Source of the DNA: Ruminococcus sp. UBA3280
GTDB taxonomy: Bacteria > Bacillota > Clostridia > Oscillospirales > Ruminococcaceae
Assembly: GCA_002362175.1 (NCBI GenBank)
Contig: DETU01000072.1
Span: 1 to 54,946 of the forward strand
Length of the DNA: 54,946 nt
Direction of reading: 5' to 3'
This document shows, piece after piece, positions 36,019-46,502 of the stretch (its first letter is position 1; every line of letters starts with the position of its first letter). Made by a program: the position numbers and the translations under genes. The notes beneath the pieces were generated by a model, which did no database searches, was not told where the DNA came from, and saw nothing but the letters and a program-made list of their open reading frames with translations.

Positions 36019-37416
36019 ATGTCAGAAAATTATCCGTTCAATGATGATAATAATTCCCAAAATAATCAGGATTCATCAGTTTTTATTTATGAGAACCATT
36101 CCGGTTCACCAAAAAAGAAAAAACATACAGGACTTAAAGCTGTTGCATTTGTACTTTGTCTTGCAATAGTCGGTGGGGGTTCTATACAGGTTTATAAATA
36201 TTTAAGCGACAGTGAAATTGAAGTTTCCGAGTTCAGCAACAGTGATAATTCCAATTCGTCAAAAGCATTAGTTCAGCAGGGACTTCCCGAAAGTACCCAG
36301 CCTGAAGAAAGCGAAACAAGAGATATTCCGAGCCTTATTCAGATAGCTTCACGTTCCGATTCAAAATATCTTCCTGATATAGTTGATAACATTATGCCGT
36401 CGGTAGTAGGTGTTGCGTCTACTTTTGAATACGTTCCCGATTACAGCAGTATCGGAGGCTGGGGCTGGGGATTCAGTACACCTCAACAGTCGGAAACTCA
36501 GGAAATGCGTGGCACAGGTACAGGTATTATAATGTCAGATGACGGATATATTGTCACAAATGCTCATGTAATCTATGATGACAGTGAATATAAATGCGGA
36601 GAAGCTGTTGAAGTTTCAGTTGTTTTTAGCGACGAAACCGAACATGAAGCTAAAATTATTGCCTATGACACTGAAACAGATATAGCCGTCCTCAAAGTAA
36701 ACGAAACAGGTCTAACTCCTGCCGAATTTGGTGACAGTGAAGATTTGAGAGTGGGCGAACTTGTTATAGCTGTAGGAAATCCTCTCGGTTTTGACCTTTT
36801 CGGCTCTGTTACAAGCGGTATCGTTTCCGCAAAAAACAGAAAAATTGATATAAATGAAAAAAGTATGACCCTCATTCAGACGGACGCAGCTATAAATTCA
36901 GGAAATTCGGGCGGTCCGCTCCTCAACAGTTCAGGTCAGGTTATCGGTATTAATTCTGCTAAAATGTCGTCAAGCTACGGTGCGGCAAGCATTGAGGGAC
37001 TTGGTTTCGCAATTCCGATTAATGAAGCAAAAGTTATAATAGACGACCTTATAAATTATAAGTATGTAAAGGGCAGACCGCAGATTGGTATTACAACCGT
37101 TGATGTTACCGAATCGGTTTCAAGATATTATGATATTCCGCTTGGCGTATATGTTCAGAACGTACAGAAAGGAAGTTCAGCAGAACTTGCAGGAATACAG
37201 AAAGGCGATGTCATTATAGATATTGAGGGTGAAACAGTAACAAATGCTACAGAACTCAATAAGATAAAAAATGAATATAAAGCCGGAGATACAGTAAAAA
37301 TTACAATCAGCCGTGCAGGTGAAGATATAACCGTTGAGCTGGTTCTTCAGGAAGCAAATGCGGATAATACAACAGAAAATCCGCTTGACAACGAATCTGA
37401 CGTTGTCGAAAACTGA
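36019..37416 (+). CDS. HtrA/DegP-like membrane-anchored serine protease
   Basis: A 465-residue HtrA protein. It has an Asn/Asp-rich cytosolic head (about 1-40), one membrane segment (about 42-64), a low-complexity linker, and a trypsin-like domain (about 115-330) with His in IVTNAHVI, Asp in TDIAVLKV and Ser in INSGNSGGPLL. One PDZ domain covers about 350-440. These proteases deal with misfolded proteins outside the cytoplasmic membrane. AAAGGA before ATG 36019 sets the start rather than the in-frame ATG at 35968. TATAAT near 35973 may be part of a promoter, but no good -35 is evident. A strong terminator follows. Confidence 0.93.
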   Translation: MSENYPFNDDNNSQNNQDSSVFIYENHSGSPKKKKHTGLKAVAFVLCLAIVGGGSIQVYKYLSDSEIEVSEFSNSDNSNSSKALVQQGLPESTQPEESETRDIPSLIQIASRSDSKYLPDIVDNIMPSVVGVASTFEYVPDYSSIGGWGWGFSTPQQSETQEMRGTGTGIIMSDDGYIVTNAHVIYDDSEYKCGEAVEVSVVFSDETEHEAKIIAYDTETDIAVLKVNETGLTPAEFGDSEDLRVGELVIAVGNPLGFDLFGSVTSGIVSAKNRKIDINEKSMTLIQTDAAINSGNSGGPLLNSSGQVIGINSAKMSSSYGAASIEGLGFAIPINEAKVIIDDLINYKYVKGRPQIGITTVDVTESVSRYYDIPLGVYVQNVQKGSSAELAGIQKGDVIIDIEGETVTNATELNKIKNEYKAGDTVKITISRAGEDITVELVLQEANADNTTENPLDNESDVVEN

Positions 37417-37463
37417 TAATATGAATATTTCATAAAAACTTATACTTCTCCTTACTTTTCATT

Positions 37464-37489
37464 AAAGCCGTCCGTAAAAGGACGGCTTT
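37464..37489. terminator. Terminator between htrA and addA
   Basis: AAAGCCGTCC (37464-37473) pairs with GGACGGCTTT (37480-37489). It can act for both convergent transcripts, though the T-tracts are short and interrupted. Confidence 0.75.
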
Positions 37490-37497
37490 AGTGTTTT

Positions 37498-40400
37498 TTA
37501 CAGCTTTACGGGGATTGATTTTTCAAGCTGGAACGAATAAAGGTAGGCTTCTTTTACACGTTTTCCTAAAATAAGTTCTATTGCTGATTTATAAAGCTGA
37601 ATCTGTATTCTGTAACGTTCTTCAAGACGTGCGGCGGAAATTCCCCTGTCCGTCTTATAATCGACAATAACAATCCCGTCATCTTCTTCAAACATAAGGT
37701 CTATGATACCTTTAATCATACCGTCGGACTTTCTGAATTTTTCCATCAAGCCGTCCTCAAGGTCAAGCTGTGCAACAGCAACCATGAATTTCTTTTCACG
37801 CCATACATTTACCGCATCTTCAATACGTCTGTAAAGTTCGCTCCTGAAAAATGCCGATACTTTATATGTGTTTATCGTTTCCGACTGTGCCTGACTGATA
37901 TATCCCATATCTTTTATGCGTTCTATTTCATTTGCAGGATTCTTTATTGCATTTTCAAACATACAGTACTGAAAGAACGTATGTATAGCCGTACCACGTT
38001 CTGCTCCTGTAAGTTCCTTTGTTTCAGACATGAATTTAGGTCGGCGGAGCTGAAAATCAAAACTTTCATCTTCCTTGAACTTTCTTGTAATCTGTGTAAC
38101 GCTGAGTTTTGCAGGTATCTCAGAAAGACTGTCATCATAATAATCATAAATAATCCTGCTCATTCCGTCACATAAAATTTCATCGGGTTCTGCTTCACAA
38201 ATTGTACTTTCTTCCGTATTTTCAATATCCGAAATTTTATCACAGAACTCATATTCAAAAAGTTTTTCATTGAAACAAGGTTCGGGAATAATGACATCTT
38301 CGGGAATCAGGTCAAAATGTTCCGCAATTTCAACAAAATCAGCGTGTTTCATCAGACAAATCCATATCCAGTCATAAAATCTGTCCGCACTGCATACCAT
38401 ACCTGAAATATCACCATTATTCGATATGTATTTTTCGTAAAGATTTTTTACGGATAATATCAGTTTTTCATTATATTTCAGATTTATAAAAAGCTGTTGC
38501 TTTGCTCTTGTCAGTCCGACATAAAAAAGACGCATTTCTTCACTTCTTGTATCGTTCTTTTCTTCATTCGCAAGCATAGTCTGTTGAAACGTCTTATAAC
38601 GGCGTACTATTTTAGGGTCATACAATATATAGCCTATTCTTCCGTCCGACGAACACATGACGGAATCTGAATCGTACTGAAATTCCGCTGAATTTTCAGC
38701 CACAAACACAAATGTAAATTCAAGCCCTTTGGAACTGTGAAAAGTCATGACGGAAACGTAATCGCCCGAAGATGCTGACGTTTTGCCCTGTGCATAGTCA
38801 CCGTTTTCCATAACTCTGTCAATATGTCTGAGAAAACCACTAAGCCCTCCTGTTCCCTCAAAAGATACCGACTGTTCATAGCCTTTTGCGTACTGTATAA
38901 GCATACGCAGATTTGCACGTTTCTTTTCACCGTCACTGTAAAGTTGCATAACAGAAATAAAATCAGTAGTATCATAAATTGTGCTTATAAGTTCACTGAC
39001 GGTCATTGTAACTGAATCAAGACGGAATTTATCAAGTGATTCAATAAAATTTCTGCAACGTTCGGTAAGTTCTTCATTACAGTCTCCGTATTCTCCATCA
39101 ATCATTCCGAGAATAACGGAAAACAACGGTTTATCTTTGTCAAGTGACTTTATATAAGCAGTTTCGGATATTTTAAACATATACATCGGAGAAGTCATCA
39201 CCGCTGTCATGGGTACGTCTGAAAGCGGATTGCTTATTATTCTGAGTAAATCAAGGAGAACTGCTATTTCCCTTGACTGAAGATAACCCTTTTCCTCATG
39301 TCTCTTTGCAGGAATACCCAGCTTTTCCAGTTCGTCGGCATATTCATTTATATATTTGTTCTTACGCACAAGTATACAGAAATCAGACGGCATACATTTA
39401 CGCTTCTCTCCGTTTTCAGCTGTAACTTCAACTCCGTCACGAATCATTTCAGCAATTTTCCGTGCCGTGAACATGGCTTCATAATTCGGCTTTTCCTTTC
39501 TGACGACTATATTTTTTTCATCATCATCTTCTTCAATGCCGTCACTGTTTATAAATGAAAAGTGTGTCAGTCTTTTTTCACCCTGACCGTCATTATAACT
39601 TTCCGCACCGAAATAAAGCTTTTCGTCGTCACTGTATTCAACGTCTCCGCACCTTTCAGACATGATATTACCAAATACATAGTTTGCAAAATCAATCACT
39701 TCATGTGAACTACGGAAATTTTTATTAAGGAAAATCCTCTCGTTCTTACTGTTTCCGTCCTTTGAATAATCAACGGAGTTTTTAAGCGTATTGATGAAAT
39801 TTTTCGGATTGGCAAGTCTGAAACGGTAAATTGACTGCTTTATGTCTCCGACAAGAAAAACATTGTCACCATACATTTCTTCACCGTTTTCATTTACCCT
39901 GTAATTCTTTGACATAAGCTTGAAAATCAAGTCCTGCTTGTTGTTTGAGTCCTGATATTCGTCAATCATGATTATATCATAAAAATCAGCAATTCTTTCC
40001 GCCGTTTCCGACTGAACTATAAAACCGTTTTCGTCCGTTTCCGTAAGCAGTTCAAGAACAAGACGCTCACCATCGTCAAAACTGATTGAATTTTTTGCAC
40101 ACTTTTTTTCCCATACCAAAGACTGATATTTTCTCACCATCTCCGCAAGCAGTTCAGTCACTTCACCTGCCTCGGCAAAGTCGTTTTCAAGTGACTCGTT
40201 TCCCGAAGCAACCTCTCTTACTATTTTTATAAACTCTTTTCGCTTTTTCTGAAAAGATTCACGCAAAGTTTCGTTATATTCAATCTTCTTACTCTTTCTG
40301 ACAAGTTCCTTGAATTTACAGGCTTTTTCCGTTTCACTTCCGTCAGGAATATTGCCGTTTCGGAAAATATCTGTAAACCATTCTATCTTTTCAATTTCTT

Positions 40401-41157
40401 CAACTGCCTGAATATACGTTTTTCTGTACTGTTCACTTTCGGTAACTCCCATAAAAACAGCATCAACCATGTTCAGACACTCTTCCGCAAGTTTATACGC
40501 AACACCAAGTCTTGTTGTGCAGTAATTCAGAAAAGCTTTATAATATATTGATTCGGAAAATTCCTTTTTGTACTCATTTACGGCGGTATCAAGCCATTTG
40601 TCCCTTAAAGCAACCGACGAGAGAAAATTATCAATATTTGAAATAACGTCTGTTAAACGTCTGATACTTTTTATACAGAAACGGTCATAAAGAAAGGAAA
40701 TTTTATCATATTCGTTTTCACTGTAATAATTAATCAAATCTTCCATAGCCTGCGATTTGAGAACTTTATTATCCGTATCGTCAAGAACTCCGAAACCCGA
40801 AGTTATTCCCTGCTCCGAAATATTGTCCCTTATAATCTCAAAACAGAAAGAATTGATAGTTGAAATTTTTGCGTTCTGCAAAAGTGCCTGTTGTTTAATA
40901 AGGTGAGAATCGTTCGGATTTTCGTTGATAAGGTCACGGAGTTTTCTGTCAAGACGCTTTTTCAGTTCAGCGGCAGCATCATTTGTAAAAGTAACAACAA
41001 CTATTCTGTCCGCTCTTACTTTTGTTTCAGGGTCTGCTATAAGCTTTATAAGCCTTTCCGTAAGAACGGCGGTTTTTCCGCTTCCCGCCGCCGCCGATAC
41101 GATAACTGACGAATTTCTTGCATTTATTGCATTTTCCTGTTGCTTTGTCCAGCTCAT
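37498..41157 (-). CDS. addA: ATP-dependent helicase/nuclease subunit A
   Basis: A 1219-residue AddA, full length for the family. It is a UvrD-type helicase with Walker A SAAAGSGKTAVL near residue 20, DEYQDSN (motif II), GDIKQSIYRFR (motif III), and FHSSKGLEFTFVF and RLFYVGLTRAKQQL (motifs V and VI). A C-terminal RecB-type nuclease domain has GTAIHTFFQ and VDYKTD. With AddB it resects double-strand breaks to Chi and loads RecA. The ATG overlaps the addB stop by four bases. Confidence 0.97.
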   Translation of the reverse strand: MSWTKQQENAINARNSSVIVSAAAGSGKTAVLTERLIKLIADPETKVRADRIVVVTFTNDAAAELKKRLDRKLRDLINENPNDSHLIKQQALLQNAKISTINSFCFEIIRDNISEQGITSGFGVLDDTDNKVLKSQAMEDLINYYSENEYDKISFLYDRFCIKSIRRLTDVISNIDNFLSSVALRDKWLDTAVNEYKKEFSESIYYKAFLNYCTTRLGVAYKLAEECLNMVDAVFMGVTESEQYRKTYIQAVEEIEKIEWFTDIFRNGNIPDGSETEKACKFKELVRKSKKIEYNETLRESFQKKRKEFIKIVREVASGNESLENDFAEAGEVTELLAEMVRKYQSLVWEKKCAKNSISFDDGERLVLELLTETDENGFIVQSETAERIADFYDIIMIDEYQDSNNKQDLIFKLMSKNYRVNENGEEMYGDNVFLVGDIKQSIYRFRLANPKNFINTLKNSVDYSKDGNSKNERIFLNKNFRSSHEVIDFANYVFGNIMSERCGDVEYSDDEKLYFGAESYNDGQGEKRLTHFSFINSDGIEEDDDEKNIVVRKEKPNYEAMFTARKIAEMIRDGVEVTAENGEKRKCMPSDFCILVRKNKYINEYADELEKLGIPAKRHEEKGYLQSREIAVLLDLLRIISNPLSDVPMTAVMTSPMYMFKISETAYIKSLDKDKPLFSVILGMIDGEYGDCNEELTERCRNFIESLDKFRLDSVTMTVSELISTIYDTTDFISVMQLYSDGEKKRANLRMLIQYAKGYEQSVSFEGTGGLSGFLRHIDRVMENGDYAQGKTSASSGDYVSVMTFHSSKGLEFTFVFVAENSAEFQYDSDSVMCSSDGRIGYILYDPKIVRRYKTFQQTMLANEEKNDTRSEEMRLFYVGLTRAKQQLFINLKYNEKLILSVKNLYEKYISNNGDISGMVCSADRFYDWIWICLMKHADFVEIAEHFDLIPEDVIIPEPCFNEKLFEYEFCDKISDIENTEESTICEAEPDEILCDGMSRIIYDYYDDSLSEIPAKLSVTQITRKFKEDESFDFQLRRPKFMSETKELTGAERGTAIHTFFQYCMFENAIKNPANEIERIKDMGYISQAQSETINTYKVSAFFRSELYRRIEDAVNVWREKKFMVAVAQLDLEDGLMEKFRKSDGMIKGIIDLMFEEDDGIVIVDYKTDRGISAARLEERYRIQIQLYKSAIELILGKRVKEAYLYSFQLEKSIPVKL

Positions 41158-44100
41158 GAAAGTTCCTCCTGTTCTTCGGTTTTCAGATTGAGTATTTCTT
41201 CCGCTTCCGTCAAACTTTTCTCATCAGGTGTGCGGTATCTTGTCATAAGTGAATTGTCACATATATTTATATAATCACAGTTTTCACACGGAAGATATTT
41301 TCCGATAAGAAGCGGTTCAGCCTCTGCGTCTCCTTCAAGAAGTGATTCAGCCATTTCGGAAAGTTTTCTGTATGCAAATTCTCTTAGCCGTTCCATACCG
41401 TCTCTTGTTATACATGAACTCTGGTTTTTACTCATTGTACCGTCCTTATTGAACTTTACAGGAATAAAATTTCCTTTTACATTGGTTTCCATAGCGTCAA
41501 GCACTTTATAATCACTCAATACCAGTCCGCTTGTTTTCAGTGACGAATTTATAACATTAATATTTTCCGAATCGTCTTTCATATCTTCGGCTTTTATATC
41601 TTTTTCCGAAATCTGTACGGGTGAATAAAGTACGCCTGACGGAATATAATCGTCATAAATACCACCTTTGTCGGTTGAAGCAAAAAGATAAAGAAGCATC
41701 TGCAAATTAATTCCGCTTCCGAGAGTTTCAGAAGTAATGAATTTTTTACTGCTTTTATAGTCAATAATTCTTACATATTTATTATTACCTATCGTACAAG
41801 TATCAACACGGTCAATTATTCCCCCGAAAACAAGCCTGTAATCATCTCCGAACGGCAGAACAACAGGTTTTCTTTCATTCAGGTTCACTTCAAAAGCACA
41901 TGGTGTAAAACTCGTCACCCTCATTTCATTCTGAGTATGCACAAGAACAGATACAAGACGTTCGGTAAGCTTGTTGAAAATAAGTTCAAACTTTGCATTC
42001 TTTCCGAAATCACCCGCAAGTTTTTCGTTTCTGTACCTTTCGGCACATTCCATTATGCTTTTTTTGAGTTCTTCATATGACATATTAAGAAAATCTTCTT
42101 TTGTCATACCACCGAGTATATTACAGAAACATTCATGTATTATCTCACCTGCAATTCTTGCATCAAGTTCCATTTTTCCGGGCAATCTTATTTTCATACA
42201 GCGTTCACAGAAATATTTGAAGTGACAAGTATTATATGTTTCAATGTCCGTTGAAGAAAGTCTGAGAGGTGTAAAGGGTTTAAGCTTCTGCACGACCTCC
42301 TGCTCAATCCGATAATCCTGATGGTGTTCTGAACGGCTTGTGACATAATAAAGCCGTCTGCTGTACTCGGGTTCATTCATAAGTATTTTCTTGATTGAAG
42401 CCGTATATTTGTTGTTTTCACTTCTGTTCTGCATATAGTGATAAAAAGCAGAGTGAACTGTTACAGCATAGTAATCAAGCGAAATGTCATCACTTGTAAG
42501 ACGTATTTTTTCATTTCCGAACATTTTTATTATACTGTCAACAACAGGTGCGGGATATTTCGCCTGTCCTGACAAATCAGAAAGAGGATACGTTACAAAT
42601 ACCTTTTCAGATGCCGCAGAAAGCGATTTATACACAACAAGTCTTTCTGAAGCATTAAGGTCAGACACGGGACGTGCTATCTCAACTCCGCTTTCTGAAA
42701 GTTTCTGTTTGTCGGATTCGGAAAAAAGTCCGTGCATATTTACCTGATTTGGAAAATCACCATCATTTGAACCTATGGCAAAAACAATTTTCGGGGAACT
42801 TAGTCGGGCAGTACGTGCCGACGCTGCTATTACTGAATCAAGTGTCTGCGGCGGAGAGGAATACTCAAGTTTTCCAATCATAGACCTGATAATCCGTGAT
42901 ATTTCCGAAAATGAAATGACTGTTTCCCCGAGAGTTTCCGCAATACTGTCAAGAATATCCATAAGACAACCCCACAACCTTTTGAGTTCAGCCGCTTCAT
43001 AGTCACGGTCAAGCCTTATCAGTTCACCCATAAGACGACCCATACTCTTTTCCGCTTCACATTCAACAAGATATTCATAAAGTATACGGCATATATTTCC
43101 GGCAGTATTTTTTCCCGAAAGACGTTTTTTCAACTTCATAATCGGATTTATCACTGCAACCCTTATTTCCTCAATAAATTCAAGATTTTCGTCCTCGGCA
43201 GTAAACGGCGAACACCATGCATTGCCGTCAACGTTCCACTTATAACAGTAATTTTCAAAAAGCGATATGTCAGTAAGCGATATATCAAGTATACCACATT
43301 TCATAAAACGGAAAATATTTTCTGCATTCATCTTTCTTGCTGTCAGCAGGTCAAGAAGTGAAGAAAAGAATACCATTATTGAAGTATGAATAACAGGCTT
43401 TTCAAGACTGATAAAATAAGGTATCTCACAGCGTTCAAATGTAGCTTTTAGAATGTCGGTATAATCAGCGATATTATTCGATATGACAGCAAAATCACGG
43501 TATTTCAGCGATTTATCCTCATACATAAGATGCTTTATTGTTGCACATACATATTCTGTTTCGCTGTACATATCCTTTGCTTCAAAAATCCTGATATTAT
43601 CGGGACTCGGGGCATTTGGCGGATTATAGCGGAAATTTCTCATTATATGTGTACTCAGATATTCAAGGTCGGGATTCGAAAAACGGTAGCTTTTGTCACA
43701 CTTTATATTATTACACTCAATATGCATATCAAGACACATTTCCCTGATTGTACGGTAAGTGCGGTTAACGGTTTCAAAAAGTGTAAATTCTCCTGCATTT
43801 ACATTGTCGGTACGCAGTGCTATATACACATTCTCGGCAGAAGAAATCATCACTTTTATCATTTCAAGCTGGTCACCGTTAAAACTTTCAAATTCGTCTA
43901 TATAGATATTCATTCCCCTGAACCAGTTTTCACGGTTTGCGGTTTCGGCGGCTTTTATAATGTTGTCAAGATTATCTTTAAAACCGTACTCTTTCATAAG
44001 CCTTTCATATTCAAGATATATGGACGCAACATCATTTGTCTTGTCCATGAGACGACGTTCAAAGAATAACGACTTATTCATAAGCATTTCAGGCGTAATT

Positions 44101-44504
44101 CCTGAACGTTTCATATCATTTATGAGTTTCAGCACTTCTTCCGCAAAACCGTTCTGCGAACTCTGACGGCGGAAATAGTTCAGTGTGTCGGGACTGTTCT
44201 GAACTGCTGATATTGCCTGATATATCAGAATCATTCTTGCATAGTCGTCTGCATATTCACCTTTCCTGTCGGGTTCACCGTAAAGCTGAAACATCTGTCT
44301 TGAAAGGCTTGTAAAACTTAGTGAAAAAAGTTCGTTGAATTTTTCAGCACCAAGAAAGAAATAGAGTTTTTTGTCAAATTCATACGAATACTGTTCAGGT
44401 ACAAGTATAAGCTGATTACCGGACTTTTCAGAATTTTTTCTGATTTTCTCAAACATAAGAGTCGTTTTTCCACTTCCTGCCTGTCCCGTTATAAATTCTA
44501 CCAT
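41154..44504 (-). CDS. addB: ATP-dependent helicase/nuclease subunit B
   Basis: A 1116-residue AddB. The N-terminus has Walker A TGQAGSGKTTLMF, the central part is a degenerate helicase-like fold, and the C-terminal nuclease has RIIDYKSSKKF. The four-cysteine iron-sulphur cluster is recognisable as CHFKYFCERC-type residues near 790 and CENCDYINIC near the C-terminus. GGGGGTAA gives a ribosome binding site before ATG 44504. The gene lies 65 bases after the muramidase, with a hairpin in the gap. Confidence 0.95.
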   Translation of the reverse strand: MVEFITGQAGSGKTTLMFEKIRKNSEKSGNQLILVPEQYSYEFDKKLYFFLGAEKFNELFSLSFTSLSRQMFQLYGEPDRKGEYADDYARMILIYQAISAVQNSPDTLNYFRRQSSQNGFAEEVLKLINDMKRSGITPEMLMNKSLFFERRLMDKTNDVASIYLEYERLMKEYGFKDNLDNIIKAAETANRENWFRGMNIYIDEFESFNGDQLEMIKVMISSAENVYIALRTDNVNAGEFTLFETVNRTYRTIREMCLDMHIECNNIKCDKSYRFSNPDLEYLSTHIMRNFRYNPPNAPSPDNIRIFEAKDMYSETEYVCATIKHLMYEDKSLKYRDFAVISNNIADYTDILKATFERCEIPYFISLEKPVIHTSIMVFFSSLLDLLTARKMNAENIFRFMKCGILDISLTDISLFENYCYKWNVDGNAWCSPFTAEDENLEFIEEIRVAVINPIMKLKKRLSGKNTAGNICRILYEYLVECEAEKSMGRLMGELIRLDRDYEAAELKRLWGCLMDILDSIAETLGETVISFSEISRIIRSMIGKLEYSSPPQTLDSVIAASARTARLSSPKIVFAIGSNDGDFPNQVNMHGLFSESDKQKLSESGVEIARPVSDLNASERLVVYKSLSAASEKVFVTYPLSDLSGQAKYPAPVVDSIIKMFGNEKIRLTSDDISLDYYAVTVHSAFYHYMQNRSENNKYTASIKKILMNEPEYSRRLYYVTSRSEHHQDYRIEQEVVQKLKPFTPLRLSSTDIETYNTCHFKYFCERCMKIRLPGKMELDARIAGEIIHECFCNILGGMTKEDFLNMSYEELKKSIMECAERYRNEKLAGDFGKNAKFELIFNKLTERLVSVLVHTQNEMRVTSFTPCAFEVNLNERKPVVLPFGDDYRLVFGGIIDRVDTCTIGNNKYVRIIDYKSSKKFITSETLGSGINLQMLLYLFASTDKGGIYDDYIPSGVLYSPVQISEKDIKAEDMKDDSENINVINSSLKTSGLVLSDYKVLDAMETNVKGNFIPVKFNKDGTMSKNQSSCITRDGMERLREFAYRKLSEMAESLLEGDAEAEPLLIGKYLPCENCDYINICDNSLMTRYRTPDEKSLTEAEEILNLKTEEQEELS

Positions 44505-44528
44505 AAAAAATTACCCCCTTTAATGAAA

Positions 44529-44555
44529 TATGCATACCGGAATCCGATATGCATA
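44529..44555. other. Hairpin between the muramidase and addB genes
   Basis: TATGCATACCGG (44529-44540) pairs with CCGATATGCATA (44544-44555), a 12 bp stem with one G-T pair and a three-base loop. No clean T-tract follows in the minus direction, so it may only weaken read-through from the muramidase gene. Confidence 0.5.
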
Positions 44556-44569
44556 AATCTTTTTTATTA

Positions 44570-46267
44570 TCAATAACCATTAAGATGATATTCTGCCATG
44601 TACGCAGGATAGTCAACATAAGCATAGTCAAGGTCAACAGCACCGTTTATGCCATCTATTGTTCCGGTACTTGTATACTGCCACATTCCATAATAACCGC
44701 CATAGCTTGGCTTTTTAACATTATAATGTGCAATCCATACGGCATATCTGTTGAGGAAAGAAACGCCGAGTTTGTTTTTAAGGAAATTTGAATAACTTGT
44801 AATTCCGCAGTAATATCCCTGTTCTTCCATGTATGAGCAGAAAGCTTCTGTAATAGCGTCTACTTCTGCCATACTTAGATTATCAAAACATTTATCCTCA
44901 ACATCAAAGTAAACAGGATATTCAAATTTATAATCCTTTATTACTTCACAGCAGGTCTTTGCTTCTTCAATCGCACCCTCAACGTCCGTCGCATAGCTGT
45001 ACCAGTAAACACCGCAGTCAATTCCGAGACTCTGAGCCGTCTGTATATTGTAGTCAAAATTTTCGTCTTTCTGAGAAAGAAGTCTGCCATAACCCGCACG
45101 TATAATTGCGTAGTCAACTTCACCCGATTCCTTTACGGCATTCCAGTCAATATCACCCTGCCATACAGAAACGTCTATGCCTTTTTTCTTGTAAGACGGT
45201 GCGGTTGTGGTAGAGGTAATATCTCTTATACCCGAATCAAAAGAAGTGGCAGGACGGTCAACGTATGTATCAGGTGACATTATATAGGGATAATTCACAT
45301 AGGAAACATCAAGGTCAACGTCTCCCGGAACTCCGTCAACACTACCCTTTGCGGTATACTGCCACATTCCGTAGTCTCCGCTGTATGAAGGAGCAGAAAT
45401 GTCAAAATGTGCAACCCATACGTCATACTTGTCAAGTATTTCGGAATAAATTTTTGTTTTCAGGAAAGTCGTGTAACTGTAAACACCCACACGATAGCCC
45501 TTTGCTTCAAGCGTTGAACAGAAAGCCTCTGTTATTGCAGAAATCTGTGCTGTAGTGAGGTGGTCTTGTGTGGGGTCTTCAATATCGAAGTAAATCGGGT
45601 ATGTAAAATCATAATCCTTGATAACTTCATAGCAGACTTCCGCTTCCTGAATAGCACTCTCAACGTCCATCGCATAGCTGTACCAGTAAGCACCGCAGTT
45701 TATTCCCTGCTCCTGAGCGTTTTTCATATTGTAATCAAAAGTAGGGTCTTTCTGAGAGATATACTTTCCGTAACCTGCTCTCATAATAGCGAACTCAATA
45801 CCACTTTCCTTTACGGCTGTCCAGTCAATATCAGGTTGCCACGCAGAAACATCAATACCCTTTGCCTGTCTCTGCATAATTGCGGGATCAAGATTTGAGG
45901 TTGAAGAAGTAGTAGTAGTTGTTGTATAGCCTTTGTGAGCGTTATATATATCAAAAACATTGAAAGGAGCTTCTGTAGTCTGTGTTTCGGGTGGAGCAAC
46001 GGGTGGTGCTGTAGTGGTTGTGGTAGTTAAATCAGAAACATCAGTTTCCGCTGTTGTGGTAGTAACAGTAGTCGTGACAGTTTCAGTTGTAGTGGTTGAT
46101 TTTTCTTCCTCTTTACTTTCTTCGGATTTTGTGTTATCATATAAATCAATAAGTGCATCTTCTGGAATATCAGCAGCTGTGGTCTGCGGTATTCCCTCCG
46201 AAATCACGGAAGCACCTATAAATGCACATGACATAAACGCAGAAAGCACTTTTTTATAAAGCTTCAT
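44570..46267 (-). CDS. Secreted muramidase with two GH25 domains and Thr-rich linkers
   Basis: A 565-residue exported protein: signal peptide (about 1-32), an acidic stretch, and a long linker dominated by Thr runs (about 55-125). A first GH25 lysozyme domain covers about 137-330, a short linker follows, and a second GH25 domain covers about 363-560. Each domain starts KGIDVS-x-WQ-DIDW and keeps the DxE catalytic pair (YFDIED and YFDVED) plus GMWQYT, so both look active. GH25 enzymes cleave the MurNAc-GlcNAc bond of peptidoglycan. Such Thr-rich linkers are typical of Ruminococcus secreted enzymes. No cell-wall binding or dockerin module is visible. Confidence 0.93.
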   Translation of the reverse strand: MKLYKKVLSAFMSCAFIGASVISEGIPQTTAADIPEDALIDLYDNTKSEESKEEEKSTTTTETVTTTVTTTTAETDVSDLTTTTTTAPPVAPPETQTTEAPFNVFDIYNAHKGYTTTTTTSSTSNLDPAIMQRQAKGIDVSAWQPDIDWTAVKESGIEFAIMRAGYGKYISQKDPTFDYNMKNAQEQGINCGAYWYSYAMDVESAIQEAEVCYEVIKDYDFTYPIYFDIEDPTQDHLTTAQISAITEAFCSTLEAKGYRVGVYSYTTFLKTKIYSEILDKYDVWVAHFDISAPSYSGDYGMWQYTAKGSVDGVPGDVDLDVSYVNYPYIMSPDTYVDRPATSFDSGIRDITSTTTAPSYKKKGIDVSVWQGDIDWNAVKESGEVDYAIIRAGYGRLLSQKDENFDYNIQTAQSLGIDCGVYWYSYATDVEGAIEEAKTCCEVIKDYKFEYPVYFDVEDKCFDNLSMAEVDAITEAFCSYMEEQGYYCGITSYSNFLKNKLGVSFLNRYAVWIAHYNVKKPSYGGYYGMWQYTSTGTIDGINGAVDLDYAYVDYPAYMAEYHLNGY

Positions 46268-46360
46268 ATTTAAATCAGTCCTTTTTTATATTTTAACAAT
46301 AAGAAAGCCGTATCGACATTATTTCGACGCAGCTTAACTTTTGTGTAACCCTTTTGTAAT

Positions 46361-46389
46361 ATTATACCACACTTTCATTTTAATTGCAA
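46361..46389 (-). promoter_or_regulatory. Promoter of the muramidase gene
   Basis: Minus strand TTGCAA (46384-46389), 17 bases, TATAAT (46361-46366), with the TGG extended -10. The leader is about 90 bases. Confidence 0.85.
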
Positions 46390-46502
46390 CCTTTCAGACG
46401 AAAAAAACAATTTCAGGCTGAATATTTGTACATAATAACGAATTTAAAAGACTGATTTCATCTAATTTATACAACACTTTTCCTGAATCGGAGGTTCATT
46501 CT

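Noticed and set aside
45960..46259. Plus-strand ORF of 99 codons made largely of Val and Ser
   Set aside because: It is the antisense shadow of the Thr-rich linker of the muramidase; low-complexity codon runs keep all frames open. No ribosome binding site.
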